Source of the DNA: AC-32 sp035473395
Lineage (GTDB): Bacteria; Actinomycetota; Thermoleophilia; Gaiellales; Gaiellaceae
NCBI GenBank assembly: GCA_035473395.1
Contig: DATIOF010000063.1
Coordinates: 1 to 6,996, forward strand
Length of the DNA: 6,996 nt
Reading direction: 5' to 3'
In this document: positions 1 through 5,593 of the stretch, piece by piece
How the letters are laid out: every line of letters starts with the position of its first letter
Position numbering within the stretch: position 1 is the first letter of the stretch
Notes under the pieces: generated by a model
What the model was told of the DNA's origin: nothing
Seen by the model: the letters and a program-made list of their open reading frames with translations, nothing else
Database searches by the model: none
Made by a program: the position numbers and the translations under genes

Positions 1-136
1 GGTTGACGTCGTAGCCGCGCTCGAAGGGCCGCTCGTTGAAGACCAGCAGCGTGCTCTCGACGCCGATCGCCTGCAGCCCGGCCGAGATCGCGCCCGGGCC
101 GCCGGCGACGTTGATCGGCGAATGGAGGACTCTCAA
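1..136 (-). CDS. Glycosyltransferase family 4-like protein, N-terminal fragment (runs off left edge)
   Basis: Only the first 45 codons are present. The start is read as TTG at 136-134 because this TTG overlaps the TGA of the upstream ATP-grasp gene (133-135) as TTGA, the usual 4-bp coupling, and the frame then stays open to the window edge. The translation begins LRVLHSPINVAGGPGAISAG and continues with LQAIGVESTLLVF. That is the first beta strand, glycine-rich loop and first helix of the GT-B N-terminal domain, close in style to family 4 glycosyltransferases that open with MRVLH-PT-IAG. Such enzymes transfer a sugar from a nucleotide donor to a lipid-linked or surface glycan acceptor at the cytoplasmic face. 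It is the last visible gene of the minus-strand SDR/ATP-grasp/GT operon. No strong Shine-Dalgarno precedes the TTG, so translation probably depends on coupling. The donor-binding C-terminal domain lies outside the window, so the sugar and acceptor cannot be guessed. Confidence 0.72.
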   Translation of the reverse strand, partial: MRVLHSPINVAGGPGAISAGLQAIGVESTLLVFNERPFERGYDVN

Positions 137-1344
137 GCGACTGGAGCTTCGGCGGCGATCTCGATCTCGAGCGCCGCCAGAGCCCGCTCGGTCAGCTCGT
201 CGAGCTCGTCCTCGCCGTCGGCGCTCAGCAACAGGTAGCCGAGCCGCTCGGCGCCGGAGGTCATCGGCGGCAGCGTCATCCCCTCGCGCCAGTACCAGCC
301 GGCTTCGTGCACGCCGTCGAGCGCCAGCGCGGGCGCCGTGTCGAGTCGGACGATGCGGCCGGGCTCCGCGACCACGAAGCGAACCTGGCCGACCGGCGCG
401 ATCGGCTCGCCGGGCTGCAGGTCGTCGCGGGTCAGCTCGCCCAGCGCCCAGAGCACGTTCGCCCGCACCGCGTCGAAGCCGGTCACGAGCTTCGCCAGCT
501 CCGCGTCCTTGCCGCCGCCGAGCCGCGCGCCGACCTCGATCGCCCAGGGCTGGCCGTCGCGCATCCGCACCTGGACGTACGAGGGCCCGGTCTCGAGCCC
601 GACCGCCAGGCTCGCCTTGTGCGCGAGCTCGAACAGCGGCTCCTCGTTGGCCAGCAGCGACGGGTAGCGGTGCGCAATGCAGACGCCGAGCGGCGGCGGC
701 GGGTACAGCAGCCGCCGGGTGACGCTCATCGGGAAGTACTCGCGCTCGAGCAGGAAGCCGTTGACCGTGAACTCGTCGCCGTCGAGGTACTGCTCGAGCA
801 CGATCGCGCCGGCGCGTGAGGCCGCGAGCGCGCGGTCGACGGCGTCGGATAGCTCGCTCTCGGCGCGCACTTCGGTGACGCCCCGCTGGGCGGAGCCGTC
901 CACCGGCTTCACGACGACGGGCGCACCGAGCTGGTGGAAGGCCTGCTCGGCCTCCTCGAAGCTCGTCGCCTCGCGTCCCTTCGGGCAGCGCACCTTGCGC
1001 TTCTCGAAGGCCGCGCGCATCCGGCGCTTGTCGGCGACCGTGCGGGCGGTCTCGGTCGGCAGGCCGGGCAGCCCGAGCCGCTCGGCGAGCTGCGCGGTGG
1101 GGAGGACGGCCTGGTCGGAGCCCATCGTCGCCACCGCGACGGGCTCGATCCCCTGCTCCTCGAGGTCGCCGACCACGCCGCCGACGTCGGCGAAGCTCCG
1201 GACGATCCGGTAGTCGGCCTCGGCGAGCAGGGGGGCGTCGGCCGAGCCGTCCACCACGCAGACCTCGTGCCCGAGCGCGCGCGCCTGCTCGAGCAGCCCG
1301 AGCTGCGAGCGTGACCCGCCGGTGAGGACGAACGCGCGCGGCAT
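133..1344 (-). CDS. ATP-grasp domain carboxylate-amine/thiol ligase-type protein
   Basis: A 403-residue protein with the full ATP-grasp order. Residues 1-100 form a Rossmann-like pre-ATP-grasp domain (AFVLTGGSRSQLGLL, then VCVVDGSADAP). The nucleotide-binding subdomain follows with Lys106 (ADKRRMR), strand VVVKP with Lys146, and glycine loop DGSAQRGV (149-156). The hinge is VLEQYLDGDEFTVNG (182-196) with Glu184 and Glu191. The metal-binding strand is AIEVGARLGGG (268-278), where Glu270 and Arg274 stand in for the usual E-N-x-R. A C-terminal domain of about 100 residues (RFVVAEPGRI onward) completes it. Enzymes of this class use ATP to activate a carboxylate as an acyl phosphate and join it to an amine or other nucleophile; the substrate here is unknown. 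The ATG at 1344 directly abuts the TAG of the SDR gene with no recognisable Shine-Dalgarno, implying reinitiation. Its stop overlaps the glycosyltransferase start. Surface-glycan decoration is a plausible but unproven role. Confidence 0.9.
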   Translation of the reverse strand: MPRAFVLTGGSRSQLGLLEQARALGHEVCVVDGSADAPLLAEADYRIVRSFADVGGVVGDLEEQGIEPVAVATMGSDQAVLPTAQLAERLGLPGLPTETARTVADKRRMRAAFEKRKVRCPKGREATSFEEAEQAFHQLGAPVVVKPVDGSAQRGVTEVRAESELSDAVDRALAASRAGAIVLEQYLDGDEFTVNGFLLEREYFPMSVTRRLLYPPPPLGVCIAHRYPSLLANEEPLFELAHKASLAVGLETGPSYVQVRMRDGQPWAIEVGARLGGGKDAELAKLVTGFDAVRANVLWALGELTRDDLQPGEPIAPVGQVRFVVAEPGRIVRLDTAPALALDGVHEAGWYWREGMTLPPMTSGAERLGYLLLSADGEDELDELTERALAALEIEIAAEAPVA

Positions 1345-2208
1345 CTACGCGGGCGCCGCAGCGCGCAGTTCGTCGAGCAACAGGCGCATCCCCTCGTCGA
1401 GCGAGACCTCGGGGCGCCAGCCGAGCGAGCGGACGCGGTCGGTCGAGATCCTCGTCATCACGCGGCCGGGCGGGGGCTCGACCTCCTCGATCAGGTCGTG
1501 CGACGCGCCGGTCAGCTCGCAGGCGAGACGGGCGACGTCGGCGAGCGCGACGGCCTGACCGTCTGAGCCGATGTTGAACGCGCCTTCCTCGTCGGACTCG
1601 AGCACCAGCCTGATCGCGCGGACGACGTCGCCGATCCAGCAGAAGGTGCGCGCCTCGCCGCGGAAGACCGGGATCGGCTCCCGCGCGTCGGCCTGACGCA
1701 GCATCGTCGGCACTGCGCCCTTGGCCTGGCCGGCCTCGACGCCTGGGCCGTACGGGTTCGCCAGCCGCAGGATCGTCAGCCCCGCGGGCGCGGCGAGCGC
1801 GGCGGCCTGCTCGCCCCAGAGCTTGGTCAGCGCATAGAGGCTCTCCGGCGCCGGCGGGGTTCGCTCGTCGGCCTCGACCGCCGAGCCGTAGACGTCAGAG
1901 GTCGAGACGTACGCCAGGCGAGCGCCGTGCGCGGCGGCGGCCCGGGCTACGAGCGTCGTCGCCAGCACGTTGGAGCGCAGCGCGAGCTCCGGCTCCTCGT
2001 CGCAGCGCACGACGCCGATCCGGGCGGCTGCGTGGACGACCACGTCGGGGCGAGCCCCGGCGATCGCCGCTTCGGCCACGCCGTCGTCGGCGAGGTCGCC
2101 CTCGGTCCGGCCGAGCGGGTGAACCTCGTAGGCTCCGTCGCCGTGACGAAGCTCCTCGTCGAGGGCGCGGCCGACGAACCCGGAAGCGCCCGTAAGCAGC
2201 ACCTTCAT
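1345..2208 (-). CDS. NAD(P)-dependent epimerase/dehydratase or RmlD-like reductase (extended SDR)
   Basis: A 287-residue extended short-chain dehydrogenase/reductase. The N-terminus MKVLLTGASGFVG holds the TGxxGxxG dinucleotide loop (residues 6-13). Asp38-Leu39, the HAAA strand (59-62) and Asn80 are the expected Rossmann landmarks. The catalytic set is STSDVYGS (102-109) with Tyr125 and Lys129 in YALTK. LANPYGPG and FNIGS are typical of the sugar-nucleotide epimerase/dehydratase branch, whereas RPDVVVHAAARIGVVRCDEE resembles RmlD (dTDP-4-dehydrorhamnose reductase), so the precise reaction is open. It is the first gene of the minus-strand operon with the ATP-grasp and glycosyltransferase genes, so nucleotide-sugar synthesis for a surface glycan is likely. 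The ATG at 2208 is chosen because the cofactor-binding strand begins right there and a TAGACT box lies 8 nt upstream. An in-frame extension to 2343 adds only Arg/Leu-rich sequence antisense to the lipoprotein gene. Its 5' end overlaps the divergent lipoprotein gene by 66 bp. Confidence 0.9.
   Translation of the reverse strand: MKVLLTGASGFVGRALDEELRHGDGAYEVHPLGRTEGDLADDGVAEAAIAGARPDVVVHAAARIGVVRCDEEPELALRSNVLATTLVARAAAAHGARLAYVSTSDVYGSAVEADERTPPAPESLYALTKLWGEQAAALAAPAGLTILRLANPYGPGVEAGQAKGAVPTMLRQADAREPIPVFRGEARTFCWIGDVVRAIRLVLESDEEGAFNIGSDGQAVALADVARLACELTGASHDLIEEVEPPPGRVMTRISTDRVRSLGWRPEVSLDEGMRLLLDELRAAAPA
2129..2134 (+). promoter_or_regulatory. Putative -10 element (TAGGCT) for the lipoprotein gene
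   Basis: TAGGCT fits TAnnnT and ends 8 nt before the GTG at 2143, the geometry expected for a leaderless transcript. It is the main reason for choosing 2143 over the in-frame GTG at 2119. There is no good -35 hexamer upstream (TCCGGC at the 17-bp position). The box sits within the 5' part of the SDR gene on the other strand. Confidence 0.35.
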
Positions 2209-2718
2209 GGCCGCCGAGTCTACTGGGGCGCCTGCGCGCTCCTGGCGGTCCTGCTGCTCGCCGGCTGCGACCACGGCAAGCGCCGGACGGAGCCGCAGCC
2301 GCCGCAGCCGCAGCTCTCGTTCGTCGCCCTCGACCGCGAGCACCAGCGGCTCGTGGGCGACTATGAGCCGGTCAGCGCGGCGATGACGGCGTACGAGCTC
2401 GCCTTCCGCGACTGGCGGCTGGGCAGGCTCTCCACGATCCAGCTGGAGTTCCGTGCCGGTGATTACCGCAAGGTCGTCGTCCGCTCACTCCACCGCCTTC
2501 GTCGCGACCGCGCGACCGGTGAGACAGGGCGAGCCAAGCAACTGCTCGTCACGGCGCTGCGCTCGAGGGAAGGCGCCTTGGCAGCGCTGCCGCGTATGCG
2601 GGCCTACTACCTCCGCTGGAACCGCTCGCGCGTCAAGGCGCGTGCGGGACTTACCGTCTTGCAGGACATTCGCGACCGCGCTCGGCTGATCCCCCTCCCC
2701 GAAGATTCCATTAGTTAG
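2143..2718 (+). CDS. Small basic lipoprotein of unknown function
   Basis: I do not recognise the family. With the GTG at 2143 the product is 191 residues. The landmark is a lipoprotein signal: two arginines (24-25), a hydrophobic core (ALLAVLLLAGC) and a lipobox LAGC with the acceptor cysteine at residue 42 (codon 2266-2268). The mature part of about 150 residues starts with a Pro/Gln-rich linker (EPQPPQPQ) and continues as charged, probably helical sequence rich in Arg and Leu, with no Cys. It should be exported and membrane-anchored. The start is uncertain: no ATG, GTG or TTG lies in this frame between 2146 and the hydrophobic core, so translation must begin at 2143 or 2119. This leaves an unusually long n-region and a 66-bp overlap with the divergent SDR gene. 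It ends 41 bp before the likely TetR start and could belong to that regulon or be independent. Confidence 0.68.
   Translation: MTKLLVEGAADEPGSARKQHLHGRRVYWGACALLAVLLLAGCDHGKRRTEPQPPQPQLSFVALDREHQRLVGDYEPVSAAMTAYELAFRDWRLGRLSTIQLEFRAGDYRKVVVRSLHRLRRDRATGETGRAKQLLVTALRSREGALAALPRMRAYYLRWNRSRVKARAGLTVLQDIRDRARLIPLPEDSIS
2217..2222 (-). promoter_or_regulatory. Putative -10 element (TAGACT) for the SDR operon
   Basis: On the minus strand TAGACT (2222 to 2217) fits the TAnnnT pattern of actinobacterial -10 boxes and ends 8 nt before the ATG at 2208. That spacing puts the start codon at or next to the expected transcription start, implying a leaderless or near-leaderless mRNA. No convincing -35 is visible at the expected distance (CCAGGA). 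The box lies inside the coding sequence of the divergent lipoprotein. Confidence 0.4.
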
Positions 2719-2723
2719 AAGGG

Positions 2724-2752
2724 TTGACGCGGTTGTGAGTGAGTGATAACTT
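2724..2752 (+). promoter_or_regulatory. Promoter of the tetR-MFS operon (TTGACG, 17 bp, TAACTT)
   Basis: A -35 hexamer TTGACG (2724-2729) is followed after exactly 17 bp by TAACTT (2747-2752), which keeps the conserved T, A and final T of a -10 box. Transcription would start at about 2759-2760, coinciding with the GTG at 2760. It is the best complete promoter in the window and lies in the short gap after the lipoprotein stop. A shifted reading of the -10 as GATAAC (2745-2750) would give a 15-bp spacer. Confidence 0.55.
2732..2750 (+). promoter_or_regulatory. Candidate TetR-type operator (imperfect 19-bp dyad)
   Basis: GTTGTGA (2732-2738) and TGATAAC (2744-2750) form an inverted repeat matching at 5 of 7 positions around a 5-bp centre, between and over the -35 and -10 elements. 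TetR regulators commonly bind such dyads in their own promoters, so a repressor here would block the polymerase. A second nested dyad, ACGCGGTTG (2727-2735) against CAACGCGT (2754-2761), pairs over 8 bases with one extra G. Three tandem GTGA units (2735-2746) overlap the first dyad. Which element, if any, is bound is not decidable by eye. Confidence 0.35.
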
Positions 2753-2759
2753 CCAACGC

Positions 2760-3320
2760 GTGAACGCAGCAACCAGCACGCGCAAGACGGCCGGGGTGCG
2801 GCGCGAGGAGATCATCGCCGTCGCCCTCGAGGAGTTCGGCGAGCACGGCCTCGACGGCACGTCGACCGACACGATCGCGCGCAAGGCCGGCATCTCGCAG
2901 CCCTACCTCTTCCGCCTCTTCGGGACGAAGAAGGAGCTCTACCTCGAGACGGTCCGCCGCTGCTTGAGCCAGACGCTCGCGCTCTTCCAGGACGCGGCCG
3001 AGGGCAAGCACGGCGAAGAGGCGCTCAAGGCGATCGGCCAGGCCTACCGTGGTTTGCTCGCCGACCGCACACGCCTTCGCGGCCAGATGCAGGCCTACGC
3101 CGACTGCGACGACGCCGAGGTCCGCGAGGTCGTGCGCGAGGGCTACGGCCGGCTCGTCGAGTACGTCGAGGGCGTCTCGGGCGTCGGGCCCGAGCGGGTC
3201 CGCGACTTCTTCGCGTTCGGGATGCTGCTGAACGTCTTCGCCTCGATGGATCTGCTCGACCACCCGGCGCCGTGGGCGAAGGCGCTGCTCGAGTCCTGCC
3301 TTGGAGAGGAGTCACCGTGA
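2760..3320 (+). CDS. TetR/AcrR family transcriptional repressor
   Basis: A 186-residue regulator, normal size for the family. Residues 14-60 form the TetR_N helix-turn-helix: RREEIIAVALEEFGEHGLDG, then TSTDTIARKAG, then the recognition region ISQPYLFRLFGTKKELY. The rest is the helical ligand-binding/dimerisation domain, with a single Cys-Asp-Asp stretch (YADCDD) in mid-domain. Such proteins are dimeric repressors released from DNA by a small molecule. The gene is coupled to the MFS exporter by a GTGA overlap and preceded by a promoter with a dyad, so it most likely represses itself and the exporter until a transported compound appears. The start is taken as GTG 2760 because the promoter predicts transcription from there. 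An in-frame GTG at 2739 would add seven residues (MSDNFQR) but lies within the promoter. Neither start has a convincing Shine-Dalgarno. The ligand is not inferable. Confidence 0.92.
   Translation: MNAATSTRKTAGVRREEIIAVALEEFGEHGLDGTSTDTIARKAGISQPYLFRLFGTKKELYLETVRRCLSQTLALFQDAAEGKHGEEALKAIGQAYRGLLADRTRLRGQMQAYADCDDAEVREVVREGYGRLVEYVEGVSGVGPERVRDFFAFGMLLNVFASMDLLDHPAPWAKALLESCLGEESP
3303..3311 (+). promoter_or_regulatory. Strong Shine-Dalgarno for the MFS gene
   Basis: GGAGAGGAG lies 5 nt before the GTG at 3317, inside the last codons of tetR. It fixes the exporter start at 3317 rather than any earlier in-frame codon, and it is the clearest ribosome binding site in the window. Confidence 0.75.
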
Positions 3321-4720
3321 GCCGCCGCACGTCGATGATCTGGACCTTCGCGATCACCTCGGTCGCGCTCTTCATGACGACGCTGGACAACCTCGTCGTC
3401 ACGACGGCGCTGCCGGTCATCCATCGCGATCTGCACGCGAGCCTGAGCGGGCTCGAGTGGACGGTCAACGCCTACACGCTGACCTTTGCCGTCTTCCTGA
3501 TCACGGGCGCCGCGCTCGGCGACCGCTTCGGCCGGCGCCGGATGTTCGTCGTCGGCCTCGCGATCTTCACCGCGGGCTCCGCCGCCGCCGCTCTGGCTCC
3601 CTCGATCGAGGTGCTGATCGTCGCGCGCGCGGTCCAGGGCTTCGGCGGGGCGCTCGTGCTGCCGCTCACGCTGACCATCCTGAGCGCGGCCGTGCCCGCC
3701 GAGCGGCGTGGCCTCGCGCTCGGCGCCTGGGGCGGGATCAGCGGCCTCGCGGTCGCGATCGGCCCGCTTGTCGGCGGGGCCGTGGTCCAGGGAATCTCCT
3801 GGCAGTGGATCTTCTGGCTGAACGTGCCGATCGGGCTCGCGCTGATCCCGCTCGCGCGCCTGCGCCTGCAGGAGAGCCGCGGCCCGAACGACTCGCTCGA
3901 CCTGCCCGGCGTCGCCCTCGCCAGCGTCGGCCTGCTCGGAATCGTCTGGGGCCTCGTGCGCGGCAACCAGGTCGGCTGGGGGAGCCCGGAGATCGTGTTC
4001 GCGCTCGTCGCCGGAGCCGTCGTGCTCGCGCTGTTCGTGCTCTGGGAGCTCCGGACCGACGAGCCGATGCTGCCGCTCCGCTTCTTCCGCAACCGCACCT
4101 TCACGTCCGCGAACGTCGCGTCGCTGCTGATGTTCTTCGGGATGTTCGGCTCGATCTTCCTGCTCGCGCAGTTCTTCCAGACCGTGCAGGGCTACTCGCC
4201 GCTGCAGGCGGGCCTGCGGATCCTCCCGTGGACGGCGATGCCGATCTTCGTCGCGCCGATCGCGGGCGCGCTCTCGGACCGCATTGGCGGCCGACCGCTG
4301 ATGGTCACGGGCCTCGGATTGCAGGCGACCGGCCTCGCGTGGATCGCGGCGGTCTCGACCCCGACGGTGGCCTACTCGGCGCTCGTCGTGCCGTTCATCC
4401 TCTCCGGGGTCGGGATGGCGCTCTACTTCGCTCCGGTCGCCAACGTGGTGCTCTCGTCGGTGCGGCCGGAGGAGGAAGGCCAGGCGTCGGGCGCTAACAA
4501 CGCAATCCGTGAGCTCGGCGGCGTCTTCGGCGTGGCCGTGCTCGCCTCGGTCTTCGCGCACTACGGCGGCTACGGCACGGGGCAGAGCTTCGTGGACGGG
4601 CTCACCCCGGCGATCTACGTCGGCGCGGCCGTCGTGGCCGCAGGCGCCGTCGCAGCGCTTGGGATCGCACGCAAGCCGCGCCGCCAGGAAGCGCCGGCGG
4701 CGGCGCTAGCGGCTGAGTAG
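3317..4720 (+). CDS. DHA2-family (EmrB/QacA-type) MFS multidrug exporter
   Basis: A 467-residue polytopic inner-membrane protein of the size and motif set of the 14-helix DHA2 family of proton-driven drug efflux pumps. Visible signatures are TM1 motif LDNLVVTTALPVI (23-35) with acidic Asp24, EWTVNAYTL (47-55), motif A GAALGDRFGRRR (64-75), motif B RAVQGFGGAL (104-113), and antiporter motif C ending AIGPLVGG (147-154) followed by WQWIFWLNVPIG. A second motif A-like loop, GALSDRIGGR, appears in the C-terminal half, then ANNAIRELGGVFGVAVL. The GTG start overlaps the tetR stop (GTGA) and has a strong Shine-Dalgarno. Cotranscription with tetR indicates substrate-inducible efflux; the substrate is unknown. 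The gene is complete, ending in a short basic/Ala-rich cytoplasmic tail (ARKPRRQE). Its last 15 bp overlap the convergent eIF2B-like gene. Confidence 0.94.
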   Translation: MSRRTSMIWTFAITSVALFMTTLDNLVVTTALPVIHRDLHASLSGLEWTVNAYTLTFAVFLITGAALGDRFGRRRMFVVGLAIFTAGSAAAALAPSIEVLIVARAVQGFGGALVLPLTLTILSAAVPAERRGLALGAWGGISGLAVAIGPLVGGAVVQGISWQWIFWLNVPIGLALIPLARLRLQESRGPNDSLDLPGVALASVGLLGIVWGLVRGNQVGWGSPEIVFALVAGAVVLALFVLWELRTDEPMLPLRFFRNRTFTSANVASLLMFFGMFGSIFLLAQFFQTVQGYSPLQAGLRILPWTAMPIFVAPIAGALSDRIGGRPLMVTGLGLQATGLAWIAAVSTPTVAYSALVVPFILSGVGMALYFAPVANVVLSSVRPEEEGQASGANNAIRELGGVFGVAVLASVFAHYGGYGTGQSFVDGLTPAIYVGAAVVAAGAVAALGIARKPRRQEAPAAALAAE

Positions 4721-5569
4721 CGCGTAGCCCTCGCGCAGGAAGGGCGTCCTGTCGACGAGGGCGCCGATCTCGTCCGGCGAGACGGTGCCCTCCTCGGTCA
4801 CGACGCAGTCGACGAGCGCCGGCGGCGTGAGCTCGAACTCCTCGGCGGTAAGAGCCGGCGCGTCGCCCGCGTCGATCGGGGCCAGCTTGATCACCTCGCA
4901 GGCCACCACGACCGGAACGCTGTCTGCCGCCGCCGCCTCGGCCAGGGCGCGGGTTCCCGTCTTGTTGCAGAGCATGCCGTCGTGGAAGACCGTGTCCGCG
5001 CCGAGCAGCAGCAGCGAGGCCCACTCGAGCTGGGCCGGCGCCTCGTCGTCTTCGACCAGCTCGACCTCGAGCCCGTTCGCGCGTAGCTCCTCGGCGAACT
5101 CGCGCCCCTCGTCCTGCGGCGAAGACACCGTGCAGATGACGCGGTCGGGCGGCGTGTGAAGCAGGGCTTCGCGCACCGTTGCCGAAGCCGAGTGTGTGAG
5201 CACGACGGCGTCCTCGAGACGCTCCCGCAGCTGGATCGCGATCGACGCGCCTGCTCGCTCCCGTCCGTTCACGAGCGACTTTGCCTCTTCGCCGACCAGC
5301 TGCTGCAGGTCGGCGACGTCCAGCTGCACGTTCGCGGACGCCGCGGCGAGCAGCCGCCCGACCGCTCCGGCGATCGCGCCGACGCCAGGCCGGCTGTCCG
5401 AGAGCTCGCGTCCGGCGACGACGAGACGCGTGAGCAACTCCTCGCCCGAGGCCGCCGGCTCCATCGCCGTCTCGGCCAGGGCTTCGACCGCCCGGCGCGC
5501 CATCCAGCTCGCGCCGTGCTCGCGGTCGGCTCTCAGCTCCGCGACCCGCTCCCCGAGGATCGACGTCAC
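4706..5569 (-). CDS. eIF2B alpha/beta/delta-like protein (MtnA / ribose-1,5-bisphosphate isomerase superfamily)
   Basis: A 287-residue cytoplasmic protein. The N-terminal half is helical and carries DSRPGVGAIAGAVGRLL (58-74), the counterpart of the family's SRP...GR phosphate-site region. The C-terminal Rossmann-like half shows VVLTHSASATV (122-132), LLLLGADTVFHDGMLCNKTG (186-205), VVVACEVIKLAP and the closing FELTPPALVD motif. Relatives are eukaryotic and archaeal eIF2B subunits, methylthioribose-1-phosphate isomerase (MtnA) and archaeal ribose-1,5-bisphosphate isomerase. The isomerases have Cys in the LTHC motif; here it is Ser127, so isomerase activity is doubtful and a sugar-phosphate or nucleotide-binding role is equally possible. 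The GTG at 5569 is chosen for its TACAAT box 6 nt upstream and the natural N-terminus; longer in-frame readings run antisense into the neighbouring gene. It is transcribed divergently from the degenerate ATP-grasp gene and overlaps the MFS gene tail-to-tail. Confidence 0.82.
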   Translation of the reverse strand: MTSILGERVAELRADREHGASWMARRAVEALAETAMEPAASGEELLTRLVVAGRELSDSRPGVGAIAGAVGRLLAAASANVQLDVADLQQLVGEEAKSLVNGRERAGASIAIQLRERLEDAVVLTHSASATVREALLHTPPDRVICTVSSPQDEGREFAEELRANGLEVELVEDDEAPAQLEWASLLLLGADTVFHDGMLCNKTGTRALAEAAAADSVPVVVACEVIKLAPIDAGDAPALTAEEFELTPPALVDCVVTEEGTVSPDEIGALVDRTPFLREGYALLSR

Positions 5570-5575
5570 GCGGCC

Positions 5576-5581
5576 ATTGTA
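5576..5581 (-). promoter_or_regulatory. Putative -10 element (TACAAT) for the eIF2B-like gene
   Basis: On the minus strand TACAAT (5581 to 5576) matches TATAAT at five of six positions and ends 6 nt before the GTG at 5569, so the transcript would start at or beside the start codon. No TTGAC-like -35 is visible 16-18 bp upstream. The same segment read on the plus strand supplies only a weak TACGGG (5580-5585), 8 nt before the GTG at 5594 of the divergent gene. Confidence 0.5.
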
Positions 5582-5593
5582 CGGGTGCCTCTC

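Noticed and set aside
36..722. A 228-codon plus-strand open frame at the left end.
   Set aside because: It is almost entirely Arg, Ala, Pro and Ser, typical of the shadow frame of a GC-rich gene, and is antisense to the intact ATP-grasp gene.
2290..2315. GCCGCAGCC-like short repeat.
   Set aside because: It encodes the Pro/Gln-rich linker just after the lipobox cysteine; it is codon-level low complexity, not a regulatory or mobile repeat.
2209..2343. Upstream in-frame extension of the SDR gene to an ATG at 2343.
   Set aside because: The added 45 residues are Arg/Leu/Ala-rich, precede the canonical MKVLLTGASG N-terminus and are antisense to the lipoprotein signal peptide region.
3143..4561. 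A 472-codon minus-strand open frame antisense to the tetR end and the MFS gene.
   Set aside because: Its product is an Arg/Glu/Asp/His-rich low-complexity string with no domain, while the plus strand encodes unmistakable MFS motifs. Long antisense frames are expected in DNA this GC-rich.
5566..5577. A minus-strand ATG at 5577 giving the tiny frame M-A-A-stop just before the eIF2B-like start.
   Set aside because: Three codons, no ribosome binding site, and it falls between the -10 box and the chosen GTG; most likely incidental.
5156..5584. N-terminal extension of the degenerate ATP-grasp frame back to 5156.
   Set aside because: The extra 143 or so residues are antisense to the eIF2B-like gene and of shadow composition; the Rossmann strand RLLVLG starts at the GTG near 5594.
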